Of a DNA stretch of 64,000 nt, positions 10,901 to 23,000 are shown piece by piece. Positions within the stretch are counted from its first letter, which is position 1. Each line of letters begins with the position of its first letter. The notes beneath the pieces were generated by a model. It worked only from the letters and a program-made list of their open reading frames with translations, did not search any database and had not been told where the DNA came from. Source of the stretch: Phoronis australis (taxonomy: Eukaryota > Phoronida > Phoronidae); contig NMRA01000918.1 in assembly GCA_002633005.1 (NCBI GenBank), positions 1-64,000 on the forward strand, given 5' to 3'. Both the position numbers and the translations under genes were made by a program.

Positions 10901-13900
10901 ATATTAGTTGTTGTGCATGTATCTAATTTTGAACATTTATTGTGCCACATTTATTGGTGTAAATATCTAGTGCGTAATTTCCTTTACATGTTTTAGTTTC
11001 CTGAGTTTTTATGTGCTATATTTTGAGTTGTAGTGACAAATGTTGATTTAAAGACCGTAACTTTTTACAGTAAACTTTGGTTGTAACAATAACGGAATAA
11101 ACGTGGAATACAAATGACGAGTATTCTGTGATGACATGGCCACAAAAGTTTTGATGCTCTTGTTGGAAATAGAATACTATCACGATGAGGATTATTATGA
11201 GACGGATTTTATGAGCTTAGTCGGCATAAACCCTGAGCAACTGTGAAAAAGAAATAAATTTTGACTTGGGCCACCAACCGTTATACGGTAAGACCTGAAA
11301 TTTTATGAACTTGGTCAGAAGAAATAATGAACTGTCAGTTCTTTGCAAGACCAGGGATCGTCTCCACTCCAAGTATGGAGCATTAGTACCAGATTTATAG
11401 CGGTAAGTGGTTTAAATAAATATTATTTTGTTTTTTTTTTTTGCAGCTAAATACTAAGGACAATGCTGTTTTAATGAGTACAGATCCCTACAACCCCAGA
11501 AATTACTTTTGAAATGAGGTGCAACCTCAGATATCGAAAATCACCAAGTTTCTTGATTGATATCAGATAATAAATAATAAATAATTATCACTGGTTTTGT
11601 GTCAACACAAAATTCGTGTTTTAAGTGCCAAGGTAGCTTCAAAGCTACGATGACAAAAAATGGGTTAAACGTATGAAATAGTAGTCAGTCACACCACTCA
11701 CACAATAATTTTACTTCCAGTTCCAACCACATCTAAATAATTAAGCGTTACTGTAGAAAATTAACACCTGAACTCAATTTTTAGGCAATTAGGTTAAAGT
11801 TACAATTACCAGTAATCCGTCGGGTGTTCCAGCAAAAGAATTACGTTCTGCTGGACTCGCTATATGATTAAACAAAGATTGGACAGGTGGCGCTACAGTT
11901 TTATCTTTGGCACGACCACCAGCAAGATCCCTGAAAGGAAAGAAAATAAAACCATTAGACTTGCGCAAATACTGCAGCAGGCAAATTTCCCCAAGACTAG
12001 GATGGGCGTAATAGCATGTTTTATTGAATTAGAAGCACACTCCGAAATTGTGCTTTGACTGATTTTAATAATACAAAGAAGACATTATTCAAGTAATATT
12101 GATAAAGGATATTGAGCTTTACTTAGCTAAACATAGATAACATACTATCAACTTGATTCCTAGGCAGCGCTGCTTTCTCTAAACAGTTATCTTGTAAATC
12201 AAGAAGAATGCTTCAAACTAATTGTTACAAAAGACTGCAATATACTTCACATTATCGTATTATCGCTAAGGCGAGATCAGCAGAGAACAGCAACATAATT
12301 AGCGCATACTGTAATTCTTCACTTTTTTACCGCACTCATGTCACTTCGTACATCTAAAATTATTCGCACAAATAGTTTGCTTCTCACGTATTTCACAAGA
12401 GGCTTCTTCGTGGAAATGTCCTGCCTCACTTAATTTGAATACAGTCAATTTTGAATACACCAACGCAAAGACGTCATTAATTCTAATACACACCTCCTTA
12501 AATGTGTTAATAAGGGCTGAACATATATTCACCACTTAAATCACCAATTCATATTGGTTATCTCATGCTGTTGTAAACATGACGAAGAGTGTCCTGTCCT
12601 TGAAGAGTGTCCTGTCACTAAGAGTCAAAAGAGTGCTTCACTAATAATCATGTAAAGAATTCTGTTATTGGAACAGCATAAATTAAATTCCTGTTAACTG
12701 GATCACATGGACAACCCATAGGCCACATTTTGTAAAATTTACACACTGGCAGTTGGCAATGCTTGGCTACGCAGTTAATTTCGGACACCCGTCAACTAGG
12801 AACACTGTATATACAGTTTATCTGGCACAACCTGACTATCAGGAAATAGTTTATTCATTTCGTACGACATGAGTGGAGAATTACCGTCCTTACCTGGCTC
12901 TAGTCTCTGACTTGGGCGTAGGCGACATCTGTGACCCGTGGCTGGTGGGGGACGTCCAGGATCCACTCCTGTTGAGGGATGACGAGGGGCTGGCACCAGA
13001 CGAGGTGGACCAGAGGCGGGGCTGTAGCTGGTGGAGAGGAAAGTAAAATTACAGGTGCCTTCTTAGTAACTCCAAGCCAGGATATAACAAGTATTATTAA
13101 CATATTACTCCCTAGAAAACTAAAAACGATAACTTTTGTTATTTCAAAATGAGAATTACTCGTTTTGACAAACGTGAAATCATAACGATAAGTTCATACA
13201 TAAACTGATGCACAATTTAGTAACTGGACAGAACTGAAGATGAGTTGTCATGGCTGCAGAACCTGCTTATGTAACATATTTCAAGATTTTATGCTTCACA
13301 TAGACTCTAACTGATACATCGTCTGTGGACAAGGAAGTCATACAAAGGTGATGGCCCAGAAATGGGAATGGTCAACCAATTCACGTTTTGGTTGATACAA
13401 TAAGGAATACTAAACAATATGTACAGTAACATTATATGGGAATAATAGATTTGATAAAAATACACTGCCGAACCAACAATTACGCCCTTTTGATTTAAGT
13501 AAAAAATATGCAAATTATAGGTCAAAGGTAAGCGGAAGATTTTTACCATGTGGCCAATTAAATTGCACTAGTAATAGGACTGAATGAGTAAATTATCAAA
13601 TATCATCAAAAAGAATAAAGTTTATCGACAGGTAAGTCTGAACTTATTGGGCTTACTGGTTCTCATTATATTTTTCACTCAAATGCAATTGCCAGATCAC
13701 AGCGATAACTATCGGTTGACAGATTACCCATGACGACAACCAACCCTACGCTAAAGTAGGTTTGGTAGCCGTCACGTAGGATAGAGTTGGTGGACCAACT
13801 GCAGTTAGACTCACTGAAGGAGCAGATGCATGTTCTCCAAGAAGAAAGCCAGGCAGATACTGTGACTGAGGTGGCGAGTTGACCGGCGACCCCATGGTCA

Positions 13901-16900
13901 TTGGCTCTTGACCAAGGTGACCAATGCCTGAAACAATTAGTCATTTCGAAATCTTATCTTATGCAATCGTAATACAGAATGGATTCTGGAAATTACAGAG
14001 AATTTCATATAGGCCTAAAGCAAAGAAGATTGGGAGAGCAACTCGCTGAGCACCATATAATACAGAACAGGTGCACCTCCTGGCTGCAGATCTGAGGAAC
14101 ACAATAGCATCTTAAAATTTGCCCTCAGCAATGCTCTCTTGTGGCTGTGTTCTAAATTCACACCAATTGTGCCCTGTCTGAGGTCTAAAGGCCTCTGAGT
14201 TGGCAGTGCTTCCACAGTATATTATCCGTTTGCAAACTACGCTAATTGTAGTAATAGCCGAAATTACCCGATGCTGGAATCGAATCAGTGACCCCTACAA
14301 ACAGGTAAGCATGCTAACTATTCAGCTAATAGGCCGTCATACCACCAGCCGCGTGCAGTGTTAAAAATAGCTAGTTTCAGATTTTGGAAACTAAACGAAG
14401 GACTGCTTGAAGAAAAAGTTTGATAACAACAGTATTTGTTCCAGTTGGAAAGATTTAAAGACATGGATGCCAGCAAACACCGTCTACGTGCTAAAGGTAC
14501 ATTCAGTGTTCTCCACAATACCAATTCCAAACTCCACACACAGGGCTCGATATAACGAGCTGCAGGTCGCATTTGCGACCTGAAATTTGGAAATGCGAGC
14601 TGAGATTTTTGTCAGCTCGTATCAAGTCGCTAAATGCGACCTGGAATTTCCAACGTATGCGAGCTGAGTTTTTACACTTCTCGGCAGAAACCTGGCAAAT
14701 ATAAAGCAACTCTTAATAATCCGACCGTTATTTGGTCGTTGCCAAATCCAGGTTCACAAGAACGCCAACCGAGAACAGCTCTCCCGATGACTTGTACAAG
14801 TAAGCAAGTCGCGTGAACATGGGATATGCAGAATCGATCTTTGACGCGTTTCATTGGCTAACACTTTCGACCACTTTTGCAAGTTTTCGGATTTGGGCTG
14901 GAAAGTTTTGGGCCACTGCATAACACGTGATAAAATGTCACAAAACGGCGGTGTTTCTACTAACTCTTAAGCGATCAACTTATCAAACTTTGTGGTGGAC
15001 AAATATGTTTATCTTTTGCGTAAGACGTCCTTATTACATGTACCAAATATCCACGACAACATCCCTGATATTGCCGGCACTGCGTCACTGATAGGTCCCG
15101 TTGTTAGCGCGCAAGCGGTCCCGGCAGACAGTCGTGACTTAGAGATGTGCGTCTTGTTTTTTATTGCATATGACAGCCAAAGTGAAAATGACAACCCTAT
15201 TAATCGCCAAACGACTGCTACGTCTTTACTTTCAGTTGCCAAGAAATTATTTAACCCTTTTACTTGTTCCTGGGGCTACGTGCGCGAAATATGATTTGAC
15301 TTTCAAACGTTGCTGCCAGCGTAAATAATGGGCTCACCCATGAGCCACCCAATTTGGCGAATTGGGCAAAAAGGTTCGCCTCAATGAAACAAAAGTCCCG
15401 CGAGTAAACGAGACAAAAATCCACAAAGTCCACAGGAATTCGGCGCAGATGCACGATTGGCAGGCCTGAACTTAGTGGCCCCGTTTTTTAGTCCTCGTTG
15501 ATATATTTTCAGTAACAGGTCCGCATATGGAAGAATTCTAGCCCCCCTATATTTTAGGCTGGGTGCGCGCATGTAAAGTGTAGGCCTGCTCCTGCGATTC
15601 AAGTGGGGGGACTCACACGTGCGCACCACTTCAAAGCTGCAAATCAAAAGAGAACAGCTACAGTTATAAGTGAAAGAGTATACCAGCTTGGCTCTGTTAA
15701 GCACCCGGGTACGTGCCAGTGGTTTATTTTAAATGAACTCATAGATTCCCGGCGGTCATAAAAGATCCGATGCTTTACGATATTCCCCGGGACCGATATA
15801 AACCAGAACTGATATTTCCTGTGACGATGTTTCCCGAGGTTGAAGTTCCCTAAGCCCTATACTCTATGCCCATAGCCAGCTGTTGCAACTAAACGGTTAC
15901 TAGATGTGAAGTTGTGGTCAGCGATTTTTTTATTCTTCTCTTCATACACACCCTGGCAAGTTTTCGCTCTTCAGGCCACCGTCGCCATAAAATGTCCAGA
16001 CTCCAATAGAAACAATCTTGTTCCGGCTGAAGCGGGCAATTAAAAACAAAATTATTCCGGGTGGCTAAAAAGGGTACAGTGTAAGTAGTAACGATATCCA
16101 AAAAGTCACCCCAATACTCGATGGAGTTTGTCTCGCAAATTCCTATTATTATATCGTTTCTTACCATTGCAGTCGTTTAATATCATGCTCACGCACAAGC
16201 CTACTCCCTAACTTTTGAAGCGTTTTGTAATAAGCGGTCACTGATTTACTAAGCATTCCCCTTAAACCTTTGAGAATTTTCCATTAAGCGCCCACGGTTC
16301 AGGCTAGCGCCCATCATAGCGCACTATACAAACGACAGCGCGTGGTTTAAAATTGACACGCAGCCTATATAGTGTGTCATTCTCATTTTGGAGCGGAAAA
16401 ATGGCGGGAAATTTTTGCGACCTGGCATTTATGAATGCGAGCTGGATTTTGAAAATGCGACCTGAGATTTTGGCTAGGTCGCAGAATGCGACCTGGCGAT
16501 TTGAATAGCGTCGAGCCCTGACACAAGTTTCTAGAGTTCAACATCAGTAGTCAACACTGTCTTTTTCTCTAGTCTATAGCCTTAACATCTCCACTGTACA
16601 TTGAACTGGTCAGGTGTGACCTATATTTTAACACTTTGTAGGGCCTACACGTGAAAACTGCAAAACGTACTCGAAGTGCCCATTCAACTGACGACTGTCT
16701 CACAAATAAAAAACTTGTTAAAAGCATGTGGCCAGGAAGAGCGCACTACATACCTGTCCCTTGACATCGAAGACATTAGTCTTCGTTAACTATCCATGAA
16801 ACTACACCGGGTAGCATATCGGCAAGAAATAAATATCGGTCACTAATTTCACCAAAGTTTCTAATGCCGTAAAAGCTGTTGCGTTATTTTTAAGAGGGAT

Positions 16901-17955
16901 TGCTTTGTTTATCACTTTTTCAATATGTTCATAATTGGTGTTTTTAAAGTAAAATGCCTGATAAAATGCCTTACTGATAGTGTACACCTCCGCCCCCGAA
17001 TCTCCCGGAAAATAACTCAGACTGTCACACATCTAGTCACTCGGCGACTCAATGACATTTGGCCTTAGGCCGTAGCTAGACAATTCTCGCACGTTTTAAT
17101 AGTAGATGTGATCAGCATGTGTTAAATAAAACGCATTCTTTTGGTACTGCTTGTGTTATTTCTTTAGTTACAATGCACACCTCCGACAAATAAACACTGA
17201 TGACATGCACGCGCTCGCTCACTCACACACGCATACGATCTTCAAAACAAAGGTCACGTGACTACGACGTGAGTACGTCCAGATTTTTCTCATGTTGCTG
17301 GGTATAATGTTGCGCAGATTTGAACTTATCTTGTTCATAATACCGATCTCCACAAGAACTTGCACTCCGGGCGCGTTATTACGGCGAATTCGGTACTGTT
17401 TAACTGCCTCTCAGTAATGTTAACTATGTTTATTGTTGGTAAAATCAGGCTCTGATTAGATGCTGAGGGCTGAAGTACCAAGTCAGCCAAGGTTTTAAAC
17501 CCGGCATGGCAATTTTTAAACTTGACGTGCTTTCCCCAAACTCGACGTGGCAAAATCCAAACTCGTTACAGCGTCGAGTCAAAACAGGTCGTGGAGAACA
17601 CTGACTTTACGTGACGTGAGTTTTTAATCATTGTGAGACATAAGTAAGTCGCCGAAAATCTTCCAACCAATGATGCACTTATAGGAGCTTCACCGTCTGT
17701 ACTTCAACTAGAGACGGTGGTCACTGTCTATGTGTTGCCTCTCTAGGTTTCTGATTGACCAAACCATGCTAACTGGGACAACCTGTTCCGGTTTCAACAT
17801 TGAATAGATGCAAATATGTTGGATGATTGCAGCAGTAACTTTATGTATCTGCCAAACATGAAACTTCAGTTTGTTGGCGACTCAACACTTTTGCCTGAGA
17901 TCGTTTAAAAGTGTCTCAGCTTCAACTTACCGTGGTCGATGTTGCTTGAATACAT
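6725..17955 (-). CDS. NUP35: Nucleoporin NUP35 (NUP53/MP44) homologue, C-terminal exon(s) not found
   Basis: A scaffold nucleoporin of the nuclear pore inner ring. Nine exons on the - strand join with matching phases: 17931-17955, 13815-13927, 12894-13027, 11810-11930, 10462-10519, 8980-9067, 7876-7929, 7433-7502 and 6725-6853 (792 nt, 264 codons). The start ATG at 17955 gives MYSSNIDHG and then the family N-terminus, with EPMTMGSP and QYLPGFLLG. Further family blocks are APPVQSLF (exon 4), SPTPGTP (exon 5), QLDPFYTQG (exon 6) and an RRM that starts MWVTIFGFP and includes [17 protein letters not shown] and [18 protein letters not shown]. All introns are GT-AG. Vertebrate NUP35 is about 326 residues; the missing ~60 would hold the C-terminal amphipathic, membrane-binding helix (family knowledge). 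The last exon found ends at a good GTGAGT donor with phase 0, so the gene should continue leftwards, past or around the LRR gene. Confidence 0.93.
6872..7071. repeat. Degenerate short tandem repeat in NUP35 intron 8
   Basis: About four copies of a 43-48 base unit are seen, built on 'actcattggt...catgtgacatgcaaatta'. The motif (T)CATTGGT appears near 6876, 6989 and 7035, and CATGT(G/C)ACAT or variants near 6893, 6935, 7006 and 7057. The unit contains a palindromic 'catgtgacatg'-type core. No coding sense. Confidence 0.55.
9370..10140. repeat. Tandem repeat of ~300-bp units in NUP35 intron 5
   Basis: Roughly two and a half units are present. Each begins near an 'aaaattgcc..taggg' motif (about 9390, 9690 and 9972) and contains a 'cagGAACAcaa..c...aat.TTcgTaatgATCCT' block and 'caaatttcatgaaaat' (about 9634 and 9917). 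Each also has an 'agatacaaaggcaaacgtaaaaa'-like tail. Units are about 75-85% alike by eye. The short ORFs through it have no family resemblance, so I treat it as satellite-like or transposon-internal repeat. Confidence 0.65.
14266..14337 (-). mobile_element. tRNA-derived SINE (tRNA-like head) in NUP35 intron 1
   Basis: On the - strand there is an A-box-like TTAGCTGAATAGTTAGC (complement of about 14313-14329) and a B-box GATTCGATTCC (complement of 14276-14286). Their spacing is that of a tRNA. The anticodon arm is not convincing, so this is more likely the tRNA-like head of a SINE than a functional tRNA gene. Confidence 0.55.
14541..16520. mobile_element. 1.98-kb DNA transposon (hAT-like, non-autonomous)
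   Basis: The ends are inverted: CAGGGCTCGA at 14541 and TCGAGCCCTG ending at 16520. Five-base direct repeats ACACA flank both ends (14536-14540 and 16521-16525), as expected for a target-site duplication. Each subterminal region carries several GCGACCTG or GCGAGCTG motifs in both orientations (14563-14660 and about 16418-16500), typical of transposase-binding clusters. I see no transposase; the longest internal + frame (14992-15294, 100 codons) has no recognisable motif. The CAG..CTG ends and subterminal repeats suggest the hAT superfamily, though its usual duplication is 8 bp, so the assignment is tentative. Confidence 0.75.
17680..17745. repeat. Fragment of the fold-back element family
   Basis: 'ttataggagctt' followed by 'agagacggtggtcactgtct' matches the right end of the element at 19199-19410 and its flank (19390-19455). 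Only one end is present. Confidence 0.45.
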
Positions 17956-18871
17956 CTCCGATCACCTTTTCGAAATTGGCGGAAGTGCTTTACAAATGGC
18001 TGCATACAAATAAAGCGCTAAGTCTATAAAATGACATTAACTTTATGAATTGTTTTGTTCTTTTTGTAAACAAAAATATAGAAATATATTTTAAATAATT
18101 GTATATAAGTGTTCAAATTGCAAACAGTGACATTTTTTAGGAAATAATTGAATAAAATTTCTATAGTTTTACAGCCAAGTTTTATCAACTGAAACGTGAA
18201 TTATCTTACCAATGAAAATGTTCAATACAAATCTATTTCGGTCAAAGAAAGTGTTGTACCCTCTGTTTGTACTCCCACTTTATTTTGCAAATTAAGCAAT
18301 GTTTTATAATAAGAGACATTCCAATTCAATATCAGCTTCCTAATAAGTAAGTGCTAAGATACTGCATGGGATTCTTCCACTGAATATTTTTTTTGCAGTC
18401 TAAAAGCGATTTTAGAGTTAATTCATTATCTTACAGCGGGGTTCATTCAGAACAGCGTATCAGAGGCAACTGACGGTATATTTTGACAAGCGAGATTCTA
18501 TCGTAGGCCTACGTTATCTTTTCTTGAGGTGTATTCGACAATTTTAAAGGAACACCGGCGTAGGTGTCACAGACGTCGGACTTATTGCTGTCTCTGCAAA
18601 TAATCGGTAACAGTTTTGGTGAGTAGTTTATGATATTGGCTGTCGTTTATCCGTCTTCAGAGGTTGTGTTTACGTTTTCATTCCTTTTTCACGCGACAGT
18701 CTTGGAGTTAAACGGCACATTACCAACCAAGCCAAGGCATTGCCGTTGCCGTTTGAATCGTTCCTTCCATTCATTCGTCATTATCCGACTTTACATCTGT
18801 CAAAGAGATTTTTGACTACCTGGAAGTGGTAGCCCAACTTAGCTTCAGCTGGTTGTGTGCCGCTAAAACCG
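17956..18871. promoter_or_regulatory. Candidate promoter region between NUP35 and a possible rightward transcript
   Basis: The NUP35 start codon (- strand, 17955) lies 917 bases from a rightward ORF with a signal peptide (18872). Just upstream of the NUP35 start is CACTTCCGCC (- strand), an ETS-like motif, and there is no TATA box at a convincing distance. The 18530-18800 portion is richer in CpG than the surrounding sequence. Promoter identity is inferred from gene layout only. Confidence 0.3.
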
Positions 18872-19045
18872 ATGGAAATATTTCTTCTCGTTTTGATCGC
18901 TCACATTTGTTTAGGCGCATGCACAGCAGACCGAGTCCCCGACTCCGGCCTTACTTTTATGGTTTCTCTCCCACAGAGCCAAATGATGGATGTGGACGTG
19001 TTGTCAACGTTAAAAAAGTTGAGAACGGTCAATTTTGGCAATTAA
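18872..19045 (+). CDS. Short ORF with a signal-peptide-like N-terminus, unrecognised
   Basis: Fifty-seven codons begin MEIFLLVLIAHICLGACTA, which has a hydrophobic core and small residues at a plausible cleavage site, followed by a polar segment. No family is recognised. There is no strong splice donor inside it, and TAA comes at 19043-19045; an acceptor-like 'tttttttcacag' follows at about 19049-19060. It could be a small secreted peptide, the first exon of a longer gene, or chance. It lies divergent from NUP35, where a bidirectional promoter would put a gene start. Confidence 0.2.
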   Translation: MEIFLLVLIAHICLGACTADRVPDSGLTFMVSLPQSQMMDVDVLSTLKKLRTVNFGN

Positions 19046-19198
19046 TTTTTTTCACAGTTTGGTTAGATTTTAACATAACATTGACAAAACATTCTTCTTG
19101 GGAAGAAGAAGTAGAGAAGCAGAAGACACCGTTCTAAATCATCCAAACAGATGCGTGTTGTAATTGTTGTATTTTGTGAATCCCCCTTAGCCATTAGG

Positions 19199-19410
19199 AC
19201 AGTGGAGCTCCTATAGAGGCTTCATACGCCGGAAGCTTTTCTGCGAATTATGCCTTGCATAAATACATCAACGGCCTCCTAAGGTGTTCCTCTATGCGCA
19301 AAAGCTATTTATAACAACGTAGTATTGATGTTTTAGTCAGTGCGAGGCATAATTTGCCAAAAATCTGCCAGACTATGAAACGCCTATAGGAGCTGAACAG
19401 TCTCTACTGT
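19199..19410. mobile_element. Fold-back element, second copy
   Basis: The arms 'cctatagaggcttcatacgc' and 'gtttcataggc'-type complements pair across the unit. The interior carries 'gaattatgcctt' and 'gaggcataatttgcc' in opposite orientation and 'cctctatgcgcaaaa', all shared with the element at 104-485. The left arm is shorter than in that copy. Confidence 0.6.
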
Positions 19411-19852
19411 GGAGTATGGAGCCAGTAGAGACTGTGGTCAATGTCTACATCTAACATTGCCTGGAGGTAAAGCTGTAACAAATTTTAAAAGGACTGAGAA
19501 TTTTCAAGTTCTCTCAAAATAAAATGAGCCTTGCACTAACCTTGTGTTATGTTCAATATATCATTATTGTAATGGAAATACTTGAAATATATTGTTGTGC
19601 TGTAAACAATGTTATTAATTTAGTTAGTGTTGTACTATGGTTTAGTGATGAAGAGAAAGTAATTGGTAGGCTTTGCCTCAGCTCACAGTGTTTTATCACA
19701 ATCCAAAATTGACTCATTTAGTGATAAAGGATTAGCAGTTAGTGCAGTGATGAAAGGCTGTCTGTCACAATATAGGGAGGGACGTTTAAACAGGAGATTA
19801 AAATTCCAGGCTCTCTTGTCTTTCTCTTAGTCATACTTCAGATAATTCAGAA

Positions 19853-20026
19853 CAACTTATTTTTTAAAATGACCTATTCTTATTAAAATCACATAAGCAA
19901 GAAATTACATTTCGGGCTTCAAAAGTGAGGCCCCTTTCATATTGGAGGCCCCACTTTTGAGGCCCGAAATTCATTTTCTTACCTATGTCATTTTAATCAG
20001 AATAAGTCGTTTTAAATTATAAGCTG
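19853..20026. mobile_element. Palindromic MITE-like hairpin
   Basis: The left arm (19853-19933) and right arm (19944-20026) are near-perfect reverse complements of about 80 bp, meeting at 'gaggcccctttcatattggaggcccc'-type sequence whose halves both read 'ttttgaggccc'. A solo arm of the same family is at about 1075-1195. No reading frame. Confidence 0.7.
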
Positions 20027-20029
20027 TTT

Positions 20030-23000
20030 TAGGTAAAAAAATAATGGTTTTGATAAAGAAAATAAAATTGTAACCCAGTGGGTTTCACCACCCGACTGCT
20101 GATGGTCTCTTGATTTATACTGATGGTATATGCAGCAACTAATTTCTCTCAAGGAAGGAATTTTTTTTATACCTGTTGTTGGAGTTTATCAGTGATTTCT
20201 ATGTTTAGGCAGTTACAATGAGAAGGAGTTTCCTTTTAATAGTTCTTCGTCATCAACAATTCTTTTTGCATCAAGGTATCATGTTCACTTTATTTGTTGA
20301 CAATCTTGATGAAAGGATATGGCCATAGCTCTGCTCTGTTTTCTTATGCACAATAAAGCAATTTATTTGGCAATGCTAGGAAATTAAATTTGTCATAAAG
20401 ATGAAATAAGCAGTGCTGTACCCTGCCCTGCCCTTCCTTTGTTTATTGACCACAACATTGAGTCACTGTCATTGTTCAAGCATGTAACCTGGCATTATAC
20501 CCACTTATGTCATTGTCAACATGACAATGGGCGCAGGAAAGGGATTTGTATTCCAGGCATGGTCTACAGAGTTTGATCACCAGGTATTGGGTATTTCCAG
20601 CATGGGGAGTGCCTGAATGAGTGAAGTTTAGGGGCGTGGTTATGTAATGTTGTACTGTGGGCTGGTTGTTTGCTGTAGGTTGTTCATGAGGTAAGGGTTT
20701 TAGGGAATCCTAGTTGGATTTTAGAGATCCGGTCATGAATTTGTTTCTACCCCCTGGCAGTGTGGCATGTTACCAATAAGAAAAGTGTTTGATTTCAAGA
20801 CTATATGCCAGCTTAGGTGTTCTGTATCTAGCTTCTAAAGGTCACTTCTTTCATTACTAAGCTCAAGGGGAAAATTACGCAAATATATGTGAACTACTGC
20901 TAATGTTATGATGTTATGTAAATCAATGTTAGGTGTTGTTGAGGTGTGCTGGATGGTCCTGTTATTGAAATGTTGCAGTTTTTTGGTAAACTGGTGCCAC
21001 AGCACAAAATGCCACACATAATTGATTCCTGAATGGGGAATATTTATTAGGTTTGTAGTTCCAGCTCAATTTTTGCTTTTTATTGGAAACGTCTCTTGGA
21101 ATATTCCTCTTGCATTTGTTTTCACAGTATCTCAATTTTCGTCATATTGGCACGTATTTAGACCCATGAGCCTACGCAAGTGACGGTGTGCTTATGGCAG
21201 CAATAGTCACCTTCTGTTCTATAGGCAGCATGTTGAAATCGCCTTTGTCAGACAGGTACCAAGTTTTTTGCTGTTGTTGATTTAAGTGCGCTCTCTTTTT
21301 TCGTATGCAAGCTATAAGAAGTCAAGCTGAGGTCAAACTTCTAGCTGTTGTGGATTGTTGGAGCTTACAAGTGATGTATATGTGGGTTTTGGCTAAAACG
21401 GGCCAAAGTTACTCTCTCTGGAGGACTGCAGGGAACCTGTCTCCTTCAGATTGCATAAAAGTAATATGTCTTCAGTTTTTATTCTGAGTTTGGATGACTA
21501 ACCCACAATATCAATTTACTATTTACATGAAACTGGCCGAGATTTTAAAGCAGGTAAATTTGACAGCGTTCCTTAGTGTTACTGTGCCGTCAAATCACCA
21601 TTGTTATGTAGCAAGTTGTTCTAAGGATTCGTATAAAAAATCACTTAATGTGTGTGAATGTAAGGAATCATTCTATCAATGTTTAATGTCCTCGTTTTGA
21701 CAACAAAGTTAAAATTGGATCAAAAATTTCTTTTGTCCTTCCCAGGTTGAAGAGTTAAATATTGAGTGTTTCCTTTGATGAAAATGTAACTGTAAAAGGT
21801 AACACTTTGTTAAGCTAAGGAACAAATTTCTGAAATTATGTGAGTGAAACTTGATGTTACCATTATAAAATGGTTGATGTTGACATCAAATTTATCTCTT
21901 ACATAAAAAGTATTAAAGTGAATAAAAACATCCGAATAACATCTAGTTTAAAGTGTGCAATTATATCTCTTGTGCTTTTGAGCAAAGCTTCGCCGCATGT
22001 GCCTATTTCCAAGTCGGACACTTGAGTAAAACATATCTCTGAAGAATGCAGTATTTTGGAAAAAGGCACATCAGCCTAAATCCACGCATACGCAGTGACC
22101 ATTTTTTTTTCTTTTGCTCGTATTTGTCAACTTGGTTTCCCTAAACTGAAAGACATCTTGAATCCATTTTGAAACTTCTAACATATCTGTCTCATTTGAG
22201 TAGGATTTTCAAGAACGGTGCCTGTGCTTATTTTCGTCTGCAGAAAATTTGTGAATTCCAGCTGAACTTAACAATTCATTGATCATGTTTTTTAAAAAAA
22301 TATAATGTATGACCATGATTTGTAAGGATGTTTCAGCTTTGTTTTCAGATTCATTTTTGTGAGGGCTTTTACTAAATGAATGCAGTGCTGAGAATTGATG
22401 AGGTTATCCTCGCTAAAATACATTATTTTGAGATAACTAAGACAAAACATAATCACGATTTCCAATATACTGTTTAGTGAATATGGGGGTTTCACTTGGT
22501 GTGCTGGTGAATACAGGAATCTATAGAGGTACTTGTCTTCCCATTGTCTTCAAGTGGCTCATAATATAATTTCTCAATCATGAGGTGACCTTTGACACTT
22601 GTGAACGTCATGTGGCCCTGAATGTACCGTTGATAACTGGTGCAGTGTTGATAACGCAGATATGTCTTTGATATCCTGATATGGTAAGTGATTCCTCCTG
22701 CAGGGTTCTCATCCAGTTTAAATTCAAACATGGCTTTAAGTGTGTGACTTGTATTTGTGTTGTATAATTTGTGATCAGGATTATCGATTATATCCTAAAT
22801 CATACATGCCTTGGTAACACCTGAAACCTGTTCAGTAGACTATGTAACCACCCACTGGCAGTGGTAAACTGACAGGCTCGCTGTTCAAGGATGGCGTGTT
22901 CGTTTCAATTCCAAAATGTAAACCACGAAAGTAAACATATCGCTGCGATTTTCACTGAGAACAAGTTTTTTGCTTCAAAATCATGAACAAGACATGAAGG

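Noticed and set aside
13750-13814. Extension of NUP35 exon 2 to a GTAGGG donor at 13749
   Set aside because: It would leave phase 2, which does not match exon 3 in the frame that joins to exon 4. The GTGAGT donor at 13814 gives phase 0 and fits.
14992-15294. 100-codon + strand frame inside the DNA transposon
   Set aside because: No transposase motif and no homology that I recognise; left as part of the mobile element.
22492-22731. - strand 79-codon frame with protein-like composition
   Set aside because: No family, splice or polyadenylation support; not enough to call a gene.
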